From contig NZ_JAJUIS010000004.1 of the NCBI RefSeq assembly GCF_029267515.1, positions 124,001 through 188,000 of the forward strand: DNA of 64,000 bases, given 5' to 3'. Shown one piece after another: positions 46,603 to 55,471 of the stretch. The position numbers were made by a program, and so were the translations under genes. Below the pieces are notes generated by a model. That model was given only the letters and a program-made list of their open reading frames with translations. It was not told where the DNA came from and searched no databases. The stretch comes from Seleniivibrio woodruffii (lineage in GTDB: Bacteria > Chrysiogenota > Deferribacteres > Deferribacterales > Geovibrionaceae). Every line of letters starts with the position of its first letter. Within the stretch, counting starts at the first letter, position 1.

Positions 46603-47553
46603 ATGAACATGACAAGAAGGCAGTTTCTGGAAAACTGCGCAAAGGTTTCATCCATGGTGTTCGGTTCCTGTGTGTTCACCAATGAGGTTGCAGAAGGATT
46701 CACACGTCTTTCCGAATCGAAACGCCCGCAGCTCATCTTTATCCAGTCACAGTGCTGCACCGGATGCAGCATTTCTGCGACATACGGCAACGAAGAGGAT
46801 TTCATCAATTTTATAAGTAATATAGTGCGGCTTCAGGTGCATCCCAACCTCTCGTTCAGTCAAGGCACCGACTACATGCGCTCCATAATAGAGGTTTCAA
46901 ACTCCGGTCCATTCTACCTCGTTTGCGAAGGCTCAGTTCCGGCCCGAATGAAAGAGGCTTGCATATTCAACGACGAACCGATGTACGACTATCTCCATAA
47001 GCTCATGAAAAAGGCGGCGGCGGTTGTTGCTTCGGGCACATGTGCCTGCTACGGTGGTATTCCGGCATCCAATCAGAACGTCACCGGAGCCATACCAATC
47101 GACGAATACATGCGGCGGATGAAGGTTAATAAGCCTCTGATAAAGATACCCGGATGCCCCATAAACCCCGACAGGCTCCTTGGCACTGTGGCTTATATCG
47201 TCGCAACCGGCAAGATACCCGAACTTGTTAAAGGCGTACCGAAAAAGTACTATCCAGACCTGATACACAACCAGTGCGGACGCTATCAGGCTTTCAATCA
47301 GGGACACTATACGAAGAACTTCGAAACGGAGAAGCTGAACTGCCTCCTGAAAAACGGGTGCAGAGGTCCCGTGACCTATTCCGACTGCCCCACAAGAAGA
47401 TGGAACGGCAAAGTCAGCGTCTGTATCGAAAGCAACGCACCCTGCATAGGCTGCATACATCAGGAATTTCCGTTCAGAACGGCGCTCTACCTTGAGGAAG
47501 AGTCATTCAAAGACCTTACATGGTCTGAAATGAAAAAACAGATGGAGAAATAG
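46603..47553 (+). CDS. [NiFe] hydrogenase small subunit, Tat-exported
   Basis: The 316-residue protein starts with [10 protein letters not shown], a twin-arginine signal (R5-R6). The proximal cluster ligands include C52 and C55 (CCTGCS), GTCACYGG and PGCPINPD. The C-terminal domain has the medial/distal cluster cysteines ([38 protein letters not shown]). There is no C-terminal membrane helix, and no cytochrome b gene follows, so the enzyme is not attached to the quinone pool in the usual way. Electrons probably leave through the distal cluster to a periplasmic heme protein. Confidence 0.95.
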   Translation: MNMTRRQFLENCAKVSSMVFGSCVFTNEVAEGFTRLSESKRPQLIFIQSQCCTGCSISATYGNEEDFINFISNIVRLQVHPNLSFSQGTDYMRSIIEVSNSGPFYLVCEGSVPARMKEACIFNDEPMYDYLHKLMKKAAAVVASGTCACYGGIPASNQNVTGAIPIDEYMRRMKVNKPLIKIPGCPINPDRLLGTVAYIVATGKIPELVKGVPKKYYPDLIHNQCGRYQAFNQGHYTKNFETEKLNCLLKNGCRGPVTYSDCPTRRWNGKVSVCIESNAPCIGCIHQEFPFRTALYLEEESFKDLTWSEMKKQMEK

Positions 47554-47555
47554 CC

Positions 47556-49139
47556 GTGAAACAAGACTTTAAACAATCCATAAAATTTCGGGCAACACTC
47601 TATATCCTCGCCCCGCTGCTGGCGATATTCGCCGTTCTCATCGTTATGGACATGCGCAAAAACTCTCTCACGAAAACCGCCATGAATCAGTACATGGACT
47701 ACCTGAAAGAGATGATTTTCATGTCCACATACGACTCGCTGAAAAAGGGGAACATGACACTGTTCAGCGAACTGCTCACCGAGATAGGCGACTACGAACT
47801 CGTGAAAGAGTTCTCGCTGCTGACTCCGCAGGGATTGGTGCGCTATTCTTCTCACCCCGAATCGGTGGGAAAATCCGAAGACCTGTCCCACGCATCTCAG
47901 GACAAAGAGGTGCTTTATGTGGAAAACGGCATAACAACATTCTACTACCCGGTAACAACGGCACAATACTGCCTGCGCTGCCACAGGGAATGGTCGGAAG
48001 GAAGTGTCAACTCCTTCTATAAGGTGTCGCTGGACTCCTCTTCCATCTCAAAAATCGAAACAGCTTCATGGATAAACTACATTCTCCTGCTTGTGGCGGG
48101 GGTATCCCTCGTCGTCATACTCATAGCTGTCATGCAGAAGCTGGTTTTCGAAAGGCTCCAGAAGGCTAACGACATAATGGACGACCTCTGCTCCGGTCAG
48201 GGCGACCTCACCATCGAGATGAAAGTGAGGCGCATGGACGAGATAGGCACCCTGAGAACCAAGATAAACAATTTCATCGGACACCTGCGGGATATGATAG
48301 CCGAGCTGAAAGACAAGATCGAGGACGTTGACGGCGACGTTTCCCACATCCGTTCGTCCATGGATACAATAAACGGCTCCGTTCAGGACAACGTTTCAAG
48401 TATCGCCACCATATCCGCGTCTTCCGAGCAGGTTTCAGCAACCCTGCACGACAACATACACAACCTCTCCGCAATCACCGACAGTGTGAATGAAAAGAGA
48501 GAGGCGATATCGTCTTCACTTAACAACGTAATGGCTATCACAGGAATGATAAACGAAATGACATCGTCTGTTGAATCGCTCAGCAAAACAATTTATGCCC
48601 TTGAACAGCGCTCGAACGATATCAACAGCATAACCAACCTTATCAACGAGATTGCCGACCAGACAAACCTGCTGGCGCTGAACGCAGCCATTGAGGCGGC
48701 ACGGGCGGGAGAAGCCGGACGCGGTTTCGCTGTTGTTGCAGACGAGATACGCAAACTTGCCGAGCGCACAACAAGCGCAACGAACGACATAAAGTCGATA
48801 GTTTCGGACAACACGAAGATAATCACAGGAATAGTGAGCGAGATTGACCGCAACAAAGACCACGCCCAGAGCATGAATCAGGGCATCACCGATATTCAGG
48901 ATTTCACCAGAGAGGTTGAAAAGACGATGGAGGACATCACCAGAAACATTGTCAGTCTGACCCAGATGATGACCCAGAGTATTTCTGCACTGGAAGTGAC
49001 GCTGAACAGCATCGAAAACGTAAACGACAATATGGCGCACACAGGCAAGGTGTCGAACAGCATCGCGGAAACGTCGAGATATCTCGGTGAAAAAAGTTCG
49101 CACATGCGTGCCATCGCAGATAAGTTCAAAACACGATAG
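47556..49139 (+). CDS. Methyl-accepting chemotaxis protein with periplasmic c-type heme
   Basis: The GTG start at 47556 lies 2 bases after the hydrogenase small-subunit stop, with GGAGA before it. The 527-residue receptor has a helix at about 14-32, a periplasmic domain, a second helix at about 172-194, HAMP, and the signalling tip around [19 protein letters not shown]. The periplasmic domain contains one heme c motif, CLRCH (C139, C142, H143), near its end. Heme-bearing chemoreceptors such as Desulfovibrio DcrA are known redox or oxygen sensors. No C-terminal CheR-binding pentapeptide is seen. Co-expression with a periplasmic hydrogenase suggests it senses H2 through electron transfer; that is inference. 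Confidence 0.93.
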   Translation: MKQDFKQSIKFRATLYILAPLLAIFAVLIVMDMRKNSLTKTAMNQYMDYLKEMIFMSTYDSLKKGNMTLFSELLTEIGDYELVKEFSLLTPQGLVRYSSHPESVGKSEDLSHASQDKEVLYVENGITTFYYPVTTAQYCLRCHREWSEGSVNSFYKVSLDSSSISKIETASWINYILLLVAGVSLVVILIAVMQKLVFERLQKANDIMDDLCSGQGDLTIEMKVRRMDEIGTLRTKINNFIGHLRDMIAELKDKIEDVDGDVSHIRSSMDTINGSVQDNVSSIATISASSEQVSATLHDNIHNLSAITDSVNEKREAISSSLNNVMAITGMINEMTSSVESLSKTIYALEQRSNDINSITNLINEIADQTNLLALNAAIEAARAGEAGRGFAVVADEIRKLAERTTSATNDIKSIVSDNTKIITGIVSEIDRNKDHAQSMNQGITDIQDFTREVEKTMEDITRNIVSLTQMMTQSISALEVTLNSIENVNDNMAHTGKVSNSIAETSRYLGEKSSHMRAIADKFKTR

Positions 49140-49148
49140 AAAAAGTAA

Positions 49149-49176
49149 GGGGCGGAAAATCCGCCCCTGTTTTATT
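49149..49176 (+). terminator. Terminator after the hydrogenase-chemoreceptor unit
   Basis: The stem GGGGCGGA / TCCGCCCC with a short AA loop and T-rich tail is identical to the hairpin at 51423-51450. Confidence 0.85.
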
Positions 49177-49280
49177 TTAAGGTCCTGTGATGCAGGTGTC
49201 GGGAAATCTATCGGCGTATGTTGATATGTCGCCGTAAGCGCCCATTAACCGTCCTTAACAGCGAAGAAGCCGTATTCCCC
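49149..49280 (-). pseudogene. Decayed duplicate of the 3' end of the double binding-protein gene
   Basis: These 132 bases match 51423-51555, the terminator plus the last 36 or so codons of the gene at 51451-53901. On the minus strand the copy reads GEYGFFAVKDG, then TAA in place of a lysine codon, then WALTATY; a one-base deletion near the end shifts the frame. It is a non-functional fragment. At 49277 it joins directly to the hemL promoter-like copy. Confidence 0.85.
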
Positions 49281-49332
49281 AAATATATTTGTGCATATGA
49301 TGCTAAATTAAGGGGCGCACCTCAACTGTTAT
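49277..49332. repeat. Degenerate copy of the hemL promoter and leader
   Basis: It matches 44831-44888, with AAATATATTTGTGCA and CTCAACTGTTA identical in both. On the minus strand the -35 is TTGAGG and the -10, 17 bases later, is CATCAT, so the promoter has decayed. It drives only the pseudogene fragment. Confidence 0.75.
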
Positions 49333-49513
49333 CCTGTCCCCAGTTTCAAAAATTCGCTTAAATAAGCGGGTATTCCCGCCTGCACAGAACAGATATCCAA
49401 TTATAAATGATATTAACTTGAATTAAATCTCATTTCCCTGACTTGCGCATAATAAATCCATGAAAAATACACGATAAAGTACGCTTACTAATTTTAGAGG
49501 GGGTATCTCAAAA
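49333..49513 (+). other. Leader region of the 5'-nucleotidase gene
   Basis: About 180 AT-rich bases. A small hairpin (CGCTTA / TAAGCG near 49360) is present. A TTGCGC at 49443 sits in a context vaguely like that before the hydrogenase. GAGGGGG lies before the ATG. No gene seen. Confidence 0.35.
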
Positions 49514-51400
49514 ATGTATTCAAAAAAGTGGATAAAACTGCTTTTGCATTTCGCACTGGTTATCAGTCTCAGCGCTTTGCTGTACTCATGTGGAAACGAT
49601 GATAATGACGAAGAACCACAGGACAATGCGCCAAAAAACTCGGCAGTCAGCGTTAAGTTGATCCACACTAACGATCACCACTCGTATCTGGACAGTTCGG
49701 CATATGATTTAACTATCGACGGAGTGGCCACACGTGTACAAATGGGCGGCTTTGCCAGACTGGCAGAGGTAATACAGGAAGAAAGAACATCGAACAGCAT
49801 CGTTGTGAACAGCGGCGAGCTGAATGGAACGCTGTATTTCTCAATGTTCAAAGGCGAACCTGACTTCAAAGTCTTTAACGAGCTTGCTCTTGACGGGTAT
49901 ACTCTGGGCAACCACGAGTTTGATGAAGGGGATGAAGGACTTGCAAAACTTATTGAGATAGCGAACTTCCCTATCCTCTCTTCAAACATAACTCCCAAAC
50001 CTGAAAGTCCTCTCTACAGAGTTAAGGACAAGATAAAACCTTATGTAATCAAAGAAATAGACGGGCAGAAGATAGCCCTTCTCGGTATTCTGAAAGTCGA
50101 AAAGACAAAAAATTCGTCAATGGTGTCAGATAACGTCGAATTTACGGACGAAATTGACACGGCGAAAAAATATGTTGCCGAACTCACAGCTCAGGGAATT
50201 AACAAGATAATCCTTGTCAGTCACCTTGGATACTACAACGACCTGCTGCTTGCAAAAAATGTTTCGGGCATCGACGTTATAGTCGGCGGCGACACCCATG
50301 ACCTGTTAGGCAACCCTTCACAGCTTGCAGAGGTGGGACTGAAGCAAACATATGACAACCAGACAGGTCCTTTTGAAGGGTACACTCACGACGGCATAAA
50401 AGAAGAAGATCTGGGTTCTTATCCAACCACAGTCTCCGCCCCGGACGGCAACCCTGTTCATGTTGTGACGGCATGGTGCTACGCCAGAGCGGTGGGGATA
50501 CTTAACGTGGATTTCTCTGCCGACGGTATCGCACAGATGGCAAAGGGAAAGCTGGTCATCCCCGTTGGCGGTCCCTATCAGCAGAAAGATGGATCGGGTA
50601 CCTTTGTCGATGTTTCAGAAACTGTAAAAACAGCCCTTATTACTGCCATTAACAAAACCAGTCTTTTAAGAACCAAAGAAGTAAACACGACCATTGAAAA
50701 TATACTGAAACCATACAGAGACCAGATAACAGCGGCTATGTCGCAAGTTGTGGGAACTGTTACAACCACTCTTGGATATGACAGGATCCCGTCCGCATTC
50801 ACAGCCGGCTCAACACCGACAGGAAGCTATGCAGCACAGATAGTTACCGACGCGTTTAAGCAAACGAACCCGGCTATAGACATAGCTATCCAGAATGCAG
50901 GCGGTGTACGCACAACGATCAATCAGGGGACAATAACAATGGGAGACATAATAGCAGTTCTCCCATTCTCCAACACTGTCGCAATGATAAATATGAAAGG
51001 ATCTGATATTGTTCAGGTACTCAACGAAGCCGCATACTACTCGCTGCACTCAGGTTCATCAGGTGCATTTCCATACGCGTCAGGACTTAGATACGATGTA
51101 AATCTGAGCGGTGCCGAAGGAAGTGTAATAACTAATGTTGAGGTTCAGGACAGAACAGCGGGAACATGGTCGACCATCGCTGCAAACACAGTGTATACGG
51201 TAGCAACCAACTCGTTCACTGCGCAGGGTAAAGACAACTACCTTTCTTTCAAAAGAGTCCGTGATGCAGACCCTTCAGTTTATGAAGATACGTCAATACT
51301 TTACTATATCCCGCTTGTGCAATATTTTGAAAATCTGCCCGGTAAGATTCTGCCGGCTCTTGACACCTCTACTTATTGCCTCAAATCAGTAACTAACTGA
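49514..51400 (+). CDS. 5'-nucleotidase / UshA-like lipoprotein
   Basis: The 628-residue protein has a lipoprotein signal (LLYSC, C26). The N-terminal calcineurin-like domain has HTNDHHS (D54, H56), GNHEFDEG (N133, H134), SHLGYYND and GGDTH at about 256-260. The C-terminal nucleotidase domain has NAGGVRT, DIIAVLPFSN and VNLSGAEG-type strands. It would hydrolyse nucleotides or UDP-sugars at the cell surface. Two usual metal ligands are altered: the GD of the second motif reads SGELNG (E102), and GGHSH reads GGDTH. Both keep an acidic side chain, so activity is possible but the metal site is atypical. Confidence 0.87.
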   Translation: MYSKKWIKLLLHFALVISLSALLYSCGNDDNDEEPQDNAPKNSAVSVKLIHTNDHHSYLDSSAYDLTIDGVATRVQMGGFARLAEVIQEERTSNSIVVNSGELNGTLYFSMFKGEPDFKVFNELALDGYTLGNHEFDEGDEGLAKLIEIANFPILSSNITPKPESPLYRVKDKIKPYVIKEIDGQKIALLGILKVEKTKNSSMVSDNVEFTDEIDTAKKYVAELTAQGINKIILVSHLGYYNDLLLAKNVSGIDVIVGGDTHDLLGNPSQLAEVGLKQTYDNQTGPFEGYTHDGIKEEDLGSYPTTVSAPDGNPVHVVTAWCYARAVGILNVDFSADGIAQMAKGKLVIPVGGPYQQKDGSGTFVDVSETVKTALITAINKTSLLRTKEVNTTIENILKPYRDQITAAMSQVVGTVTTTLGYDRIPSAFTAGSTPTGSYAAQIVTDAFKQTNPAIDIAIQNAGGVRTTINQGTITMGDIIAVLPFSNTVAMINMKGSDIVQVLNEAAYYSLHSGSSGAFPYASGLRYDVNLSGAEGSVITNVEVQDRTAGTWSTIAANTVYTVATNSFTAQGKDNYLSFKRVRDADPSVYEDTSILYYIPLVQYFENLPGKILPALDTSTYCLKSVTN

Positions 51401-51422
51401 TACTGATTTCTCATATTTATCA

Positions 51423-51450
51423 GGGGCGGAAAATCCGCCCCTGTTTTATT
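51423..51450. terminator. Bidirectional terminator between 5'-nucleotidase and binding-protein genes
   Basis: The stem GGGGCGGA / TCCGCCCC has T-rich flanks downstream on the plus strand; it is the original of the copy at 49149. Confidence 0.8.
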
Positions 51451-53901
51451 TTATGGTCTTGTGATTGCAGGTGTCGGGAAATCTATCGGCGTATGGTGAT
51501 ACGTCGCCGTAAGCGCCCATTTACCATCCTTAACAGTGAAGAAGCCGTATTCCCCGAAACGCCTGTCACCAGCCGAGTTAAGTGCCATATAGTTGCTGAG
51601 TCCTATATATTTCCCCGCAAACGTGTTTATCTGCCCGCCGAGGGTTGTTGCGGAATCGTTCACAAAACCGCCGTATGCCAGCGCACCTATCCACACTGAA
51701 TCCCACGCAGTATAAGCATATGTGATGGGGTCATAACCAAGTTTTTCATGCAGTTTGTCCCGCACCACCATTCTGGATATCGGTTCAGGAACGGTCTTGC
51801 TGCCAACCTCTATGATTGAGTATATGGCGCATGTGAACCCCGTCTCCTCTGCGAAATTTGCAGCCTTATCTGAATCGAACAGCGACGAGTTTTTGGCAAA
51901 TCCGTCACCGCCGTACCATGCGGCACCTTTAAGAACCGACGATCCTGACGAGTATTCAAGTATCTGCGTACCCTCTTCATAAGAAAGCAGAAGAACGGCA
52001 CTTTTTCCCTCGGTCGAAGACGAAACTGCGTCCTCCGCGCTGTCTACAGCCTTCCTGTATGATGATACTGAATCCGGTTCATAGGTTATTGAAGCCTTAA
52101 CTGTCAGCCCCGCCGCGGCAAGGTCTGTCGCTACGCTCTGCGCCAGTTCGCCGCCCCAAGTATCGTTTCTGTATATTATTGTTATGTCAGTCTTTCCGTC
52201 CTCTTTCAGAAGCATTGTGAGTGCGTTTGCCATCTCCGCATCGGAAAGGATAAATCTGTACAGATTATCCCCGCTCACAGCAAGCGCATCGGAAGTAGCC
52301 GCCGGCGAAATGAGGGTCATGCCGTATGAGCTGAGATAAGGCAGAAGCGCCTCGGCAACGGAACTGCTGATAACTCCTGTCACCAGAGTAATCCCCTCCC
52401 CGTGCAGTTTTTTAAGTGCTGCAACCGCAGTGTCGGGATCCGTCGCAGTGTCTTCAACAGAGAGCGCCACCCTGTTGGACGATCCGTAAAACGCATAGTA
52501 GCTGTTTATGGAATCGGCGGCGTTTTCAATGCCTTTCAGTGCGGACATTCCTGCCTGAGCCAGTCCTCCGGTTTTGGGAACCAGAACGCCCAGCTTTATT
52601 GTTCCGCCCGGAACATCCGGCAGACTTATCCCCGTTGAAGAGACTGTAATTATCTGCGGAGTTACGCCGGAAAATGTGTAAGCGTCAGTAACCTGAGACA
52701 CGGAAGAACTTATCATCCTGTGGAAGCTGTATCCGCTGTCCTCTTTGTCCCCTGCCGCAGTCAGTTCCAGCCTTCCGCTGACCCCTGCAAGACCGGGTTC
52801 GGTGTTGCTTGTCACATCGAATACAGCCTGAATAATATCGTCCGCAGAAGCGGACGCACCCTTTTCCATCAGACCAAGACCGATAAGCCAGGCGGCATCG
52901 TAACCAACAAGGGACGAAACATTTGTCACTCCGTTGTTCAGAGTATATATTCTCTCGCGTAAGGCACGGTCGGGAATAACTTTTTTGGGCATGGCGAGTG
53001 CTTCCTCGTCGATGGTGAACTCAGGACTCATAAGGGACACAGCCGCGGCGAAAGCGGCAGAATCGGCATTTGCAAAAAAGATACTCTGGTCTGCGTTTCC
53101 GTCGCTTCCGTACCATCTCACGTTTTCAAGCGTGGTTCCCCGCGCCGCATCAAAAAGAGCGACAGCCTCTTCCAGAGAGGAGAGCTGAACCGCCACGGCA
53201 GAAGCGCCGTATGTCCCGACGGCGGCATCAACAGCGGTCTTTATCTGGGCAACCAGAGCGGAAAAGTCCTGTGTTCCCGCAGGATATGTGAAAGAAGCCT
53301 CCACACTGCCGCCAAGGGTTGTGAACTCAGTGCGGACAGCCGCTGAGAGCTCGTTTCCGTAATTGTTGTCGAGGTTGACCGTGATAAGGCGTGTATGCCC
53401 CTCGCGGTTCATCATCATGGCAAGCCCTTTCGCCTGATTTTCATCGGACGGGGCGAGTCTGAGGAGGTTATCGCCGGCAATGGCGAGGGACGGTGCCGTG
53501 CTGCTGCTTATAAGCAGTATGCCGTTCGCGTTGGCATAGTCCAGAACAGCCGCCGCTTCCGCACTGCTCCCCGGACCGATGACGAATTTTATTCCCTGCG
53601 CGTGGAACTCTTTCAGCTTTTCAAGGGCTGTTGACGGGTCTGTGGCGGAGTCCGCATAGACAGCGCTCAGACGGACGGGTGAACCTGAAACCTCAAGGTG
53701 TCTGTTAACATCCTCGATACCAAGTTTAACAGCTATTTCCATCCCTTTTCCGGTGGATGCCATTGAACCTGTCATCGGCAGAAGGGCGCCTACCTTAACG
53801 GTTTCGGTGTTTTCGCCGCCGGAACTGCCGGATAATCCGCAGCCAGCCAGCAGAAAAACAGAAACGGTTAAAATACATATTAAAAGTAAAAATCGCTTCA
53901 T
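51451..53901 (-). CDS. Lipoprotein with two tandem branched-chain-amino-acid-type binding domains
   Basis: The 816-residue protein has a lipoprotein signal (LLAGC, C21) and two type I periplasmic binding folds, about 35-395 and 430-810. The domains are clearly related: KVGALLPMTGSMA against KLGVLVPKTGGLA, ADSATDPSTAL against EDTATDPDTAV, LLISSSTAPSLAIAGDNL against LISPAATSDALAVSGDNL. It looks like an internal duplication of a LivK-like protein. No ABC permease or ATPase gene is adjacent, so it may be a sensor or belong to a distant transporter. Its 3' end is duplicated at 49149-49280. Confidence 0.9.
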   Translation of the reverse strand: MKRFLLLICILTVSVFLLAGCGLSGSSGGENTETVKVGALLPMTGSMASTGKGMEIAVKLGIEDVNRHLEVSGSPVRLSAVYADSATDPSTALEKLKEFHAQGIKFVIGPGSSAEAAAVLDYANANGILLISSSTAPSLAIAGDNLLRLAPSDENQAKGLAMMMNREGHTRLITVNLDNNYGNELSAAVRTEFTTLGGSVEASFTYPAGTQDFSALVAQIKTAVDAAVGTYGASAVAVQLSSLEEAVALFDAARGTTLENVRWYGSDGNADQSIFFANADSAAFAAAVSLMSPEFTIDEEALAMPKKVIPDRALRERIYTLNNGVTNVSSLVGYDAAWLIGLGLMEKGASASADDIIQAVFDVTSNTEPGLAGVSGRLELTAAGDKEDSGYSFHRMISSSVSQVTDAYTFSGVTPQIITVSSTGISLPDVPGGTIKLGVLVPKTGGLAQAGMSALKGIENAADSINSYYAFYGSSNRVALSVEDTATDPDTAVAALKKLHGEGITLVTGVISSSVAEALLPYLSSYGMTLISPAATSDALAVSGDNLYRFILSDAEMANALTMLLKEDGKTDITIIYRNDTWGGELAQSVATDLAAAGLTVKASITYEPDSVSSYRKAVDSAEDAVSSSTEGKSAVLLLSYEEGTQILEYSSGSSVLKGAAWYGGDGFAKNSSLFDSDKAANFAEETGFTCAIYSIIEVGSKTVPEPISRMVVRDKLHEKLGYDPITYAYTAWDSVWIGALAYGGFVNDSATTLGGQINTFAGKYIGLSNYMALNSAGDRRFGEYGFFTVKDGKWALTATYHHTPIDFPTPAITRP

Positions 53902-53986
53902 AACACACTCCGATGAAAACGAATAATCACTTTAATTTTAACACAAATCTCAACGCTTGTAATCCGTTATGAACTGGTGCCCGATA

Positions 53987-54982
53987 CTATACCTCCCGTC
54001 TGAGTTTTTTCGGTGTGTCAAAATTCCATTTTTTATAAGCTCTGTAAAAGGCACTGACCTCTGAATAACCAAGCAGTGCCGATATTTCTGAATCGGTCAG
54101 CCGTGTGTTTCTTATATAATGCTCCGCCAGACTGCGGCGAACGTTCGCAAGTGCCTGCGAAAAGCTCTTTCCCTCATTTTTAAGGTAGTTCTGCAATGTA
54201 CGCACACCAACCTTCAGACCGCCAGCCACAAGCTCTATGGTAACGTTTCTGTCGCCGATGTTCTTTAGAATCTCCTTCTCAGCACGGTTGAACCATGAAC
54301 TGTTCCCCATCTCGCTGAGAATAGCATTCGCCTGAGCCTCAAAATATTCCAGCATGGTGCGGTTCGCGTTGCTGACCGGAATATTCAGTTCGTCCTTTTT
54401 AAAAAAAACCGCGTTCTCCTCCTTTTCAAAAAAGAGATGTTCGCCGAAAAGCTCATGATACATTGCGCAGTCCCGTACCCGTTTCCGTGAAAAAAATACA
54501 TATGCCGGAACAACCTTCTGACCGAGAATCTGTGAAAGAATATTCAGAACAGCGCTGAGATGCACCTCCGCATGGTGCGCCGGAACGGGTATATTCATAT
54601 TCTCGTTGATGTATACTGCAAATTTATAATATTTTCCGTCATCTGCGAAATGAAATTTCAAAAGACTGCTGATAAGCTGCTGATATCTGCTGAACTTCTC
54701 GATCATCTGCTTCAAAGTAGGTGTGTTAAGAAGCAGATAACCCAGAAGTCCAAGCGACTGATAAGGAATGGACTGACCTATATCAAGCGCCAGATGCGGA
54801 TTTCCCGTCTTTTCCATACAATACCTGAACACAGCCGGAAGATGCCCGCCGTCTATCTTTTCGTTCCGGAAAACGGAACCGTCAAGACCGAGAAACTCCA
54901 GCATCTCATCCACAGCAACTCCGGCGTTCGCTTCAAGAGCCTTCAGAACGTACTGAAAAGTTATCCCCGACACTTCGGTCAT
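53987..54982 (-). CDS. AraC-family transcriptional regulator
   Basis: The 331-residue protein has an N-terminal arabinose_bd-like (OruR/ArgR type) domain with NPHLALDIGQ and SLGLLGYLLLNTPTL, and a C-terminal double HTH (about 235-330) with VGVRTLQNYLKNEGKSF and EISALLGYSEVSAFYRAYKKW. It is divergent from cowN and is a candidate regulator of it or of the binding-protein gene. Confidence 0.92.
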   Translation of the reverse strand: MTEVSGITFQYVLKALEANAGVAVDEMLEFLGLDGSVFRNEKIDGGHLPAVFRYCMEKTGNPHLALDIGQSIPYQSLGLLGYLLLNTPTLKQMIEKFSRYQQLISSLLKFHFADDGKYYKFAVYINENMNIPVPAHHAEVHLSAVLNILSQILGQKVVPAYVFFSRKRVRDCAMYHELFGEHLFFEKEENAVFFKKDELNIPVSNANRTMLEYFEAQANAILSEMGNSSWFNRAEKEILKNIGDRNVTIELVAGGLKVGVRTLQNYLKNEGKSFSQALANVRRSLAEHYIRNTRLTDSEISALLGYSEVSAFYRAYKKWNFDTPKKLRREV

Positions 54983-55082
54983 ATTTCACCCTTTCGCAAA
55001 ATGTCAGTAATTATACATACAATACCATTAAAATATTAAGCGTTATTTTGTATAACAGCATAAAAATCCGAGGGTGTATAAA

Positions 55083-55403
55083 ATGTGTGACTGCAAAAAA
55101 GAGATAAAGGTTGATGAGAGCTACGTCAGTTTTAAAAACATAAACTGTTTCGAAAATGCGTGTCAGGTTGTTGACCACCTTCTGAGAGTTCTGAAGGAGA
55201 CACAGTATTCAAACGCATTTTGGGAAAGATTTGTGGAACGCATACCCGAAGGCTATTACCTCCGCGACCCGCAAAAAGACCCGAAAGAGGAGCTTCTTTA
55301 CCTTGTGTGCTCCTGCGCTTCCATGATAGGCGAGCTTTTCGACCGGACAGAGGACGAAGACGCCCTCCACGCCCTTGAAAAATGTGAATCGGAATGCTGC
55401 TGA
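55083..55403 (+). CDS. cowN: CowN-like protein (CO-protection of nitrogenase)
   Basis: I choose the ATG 55083 behind GAGGG; a GTG three codons upstream is possible. The 106 residues match CowN by YVSFKNINCFENACQVVDHL, SNAFWERF and LLYLVCSCASMIGELF. In Rhodospirillum and Azotobacter relatives CowN keeps nitrogenase working in the presence of CO. The ends carry extra cysteines (MCDCKK and ESECC) not expected in short CowN proteins. No nif genes occur in the window, so a nitrogenase elsewhere in the genome is predicted. Confidence 0.78.
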   Translation: MCDCKKEIKVDESYVSFKNINCFENACQVVDHLLRVLKETQYSNAFWERFVERIPEGYYLRDPQKDPKEELLYLVCSCASMIGELFDRTEDEDALHALEKCESECC

Positions 55404-55471
55404 CAGAAATCTATTGCCGTTTTGAATACAGACGCTGATTATAGTTGCAAATACCTCCAAAGGAGTTTCAT

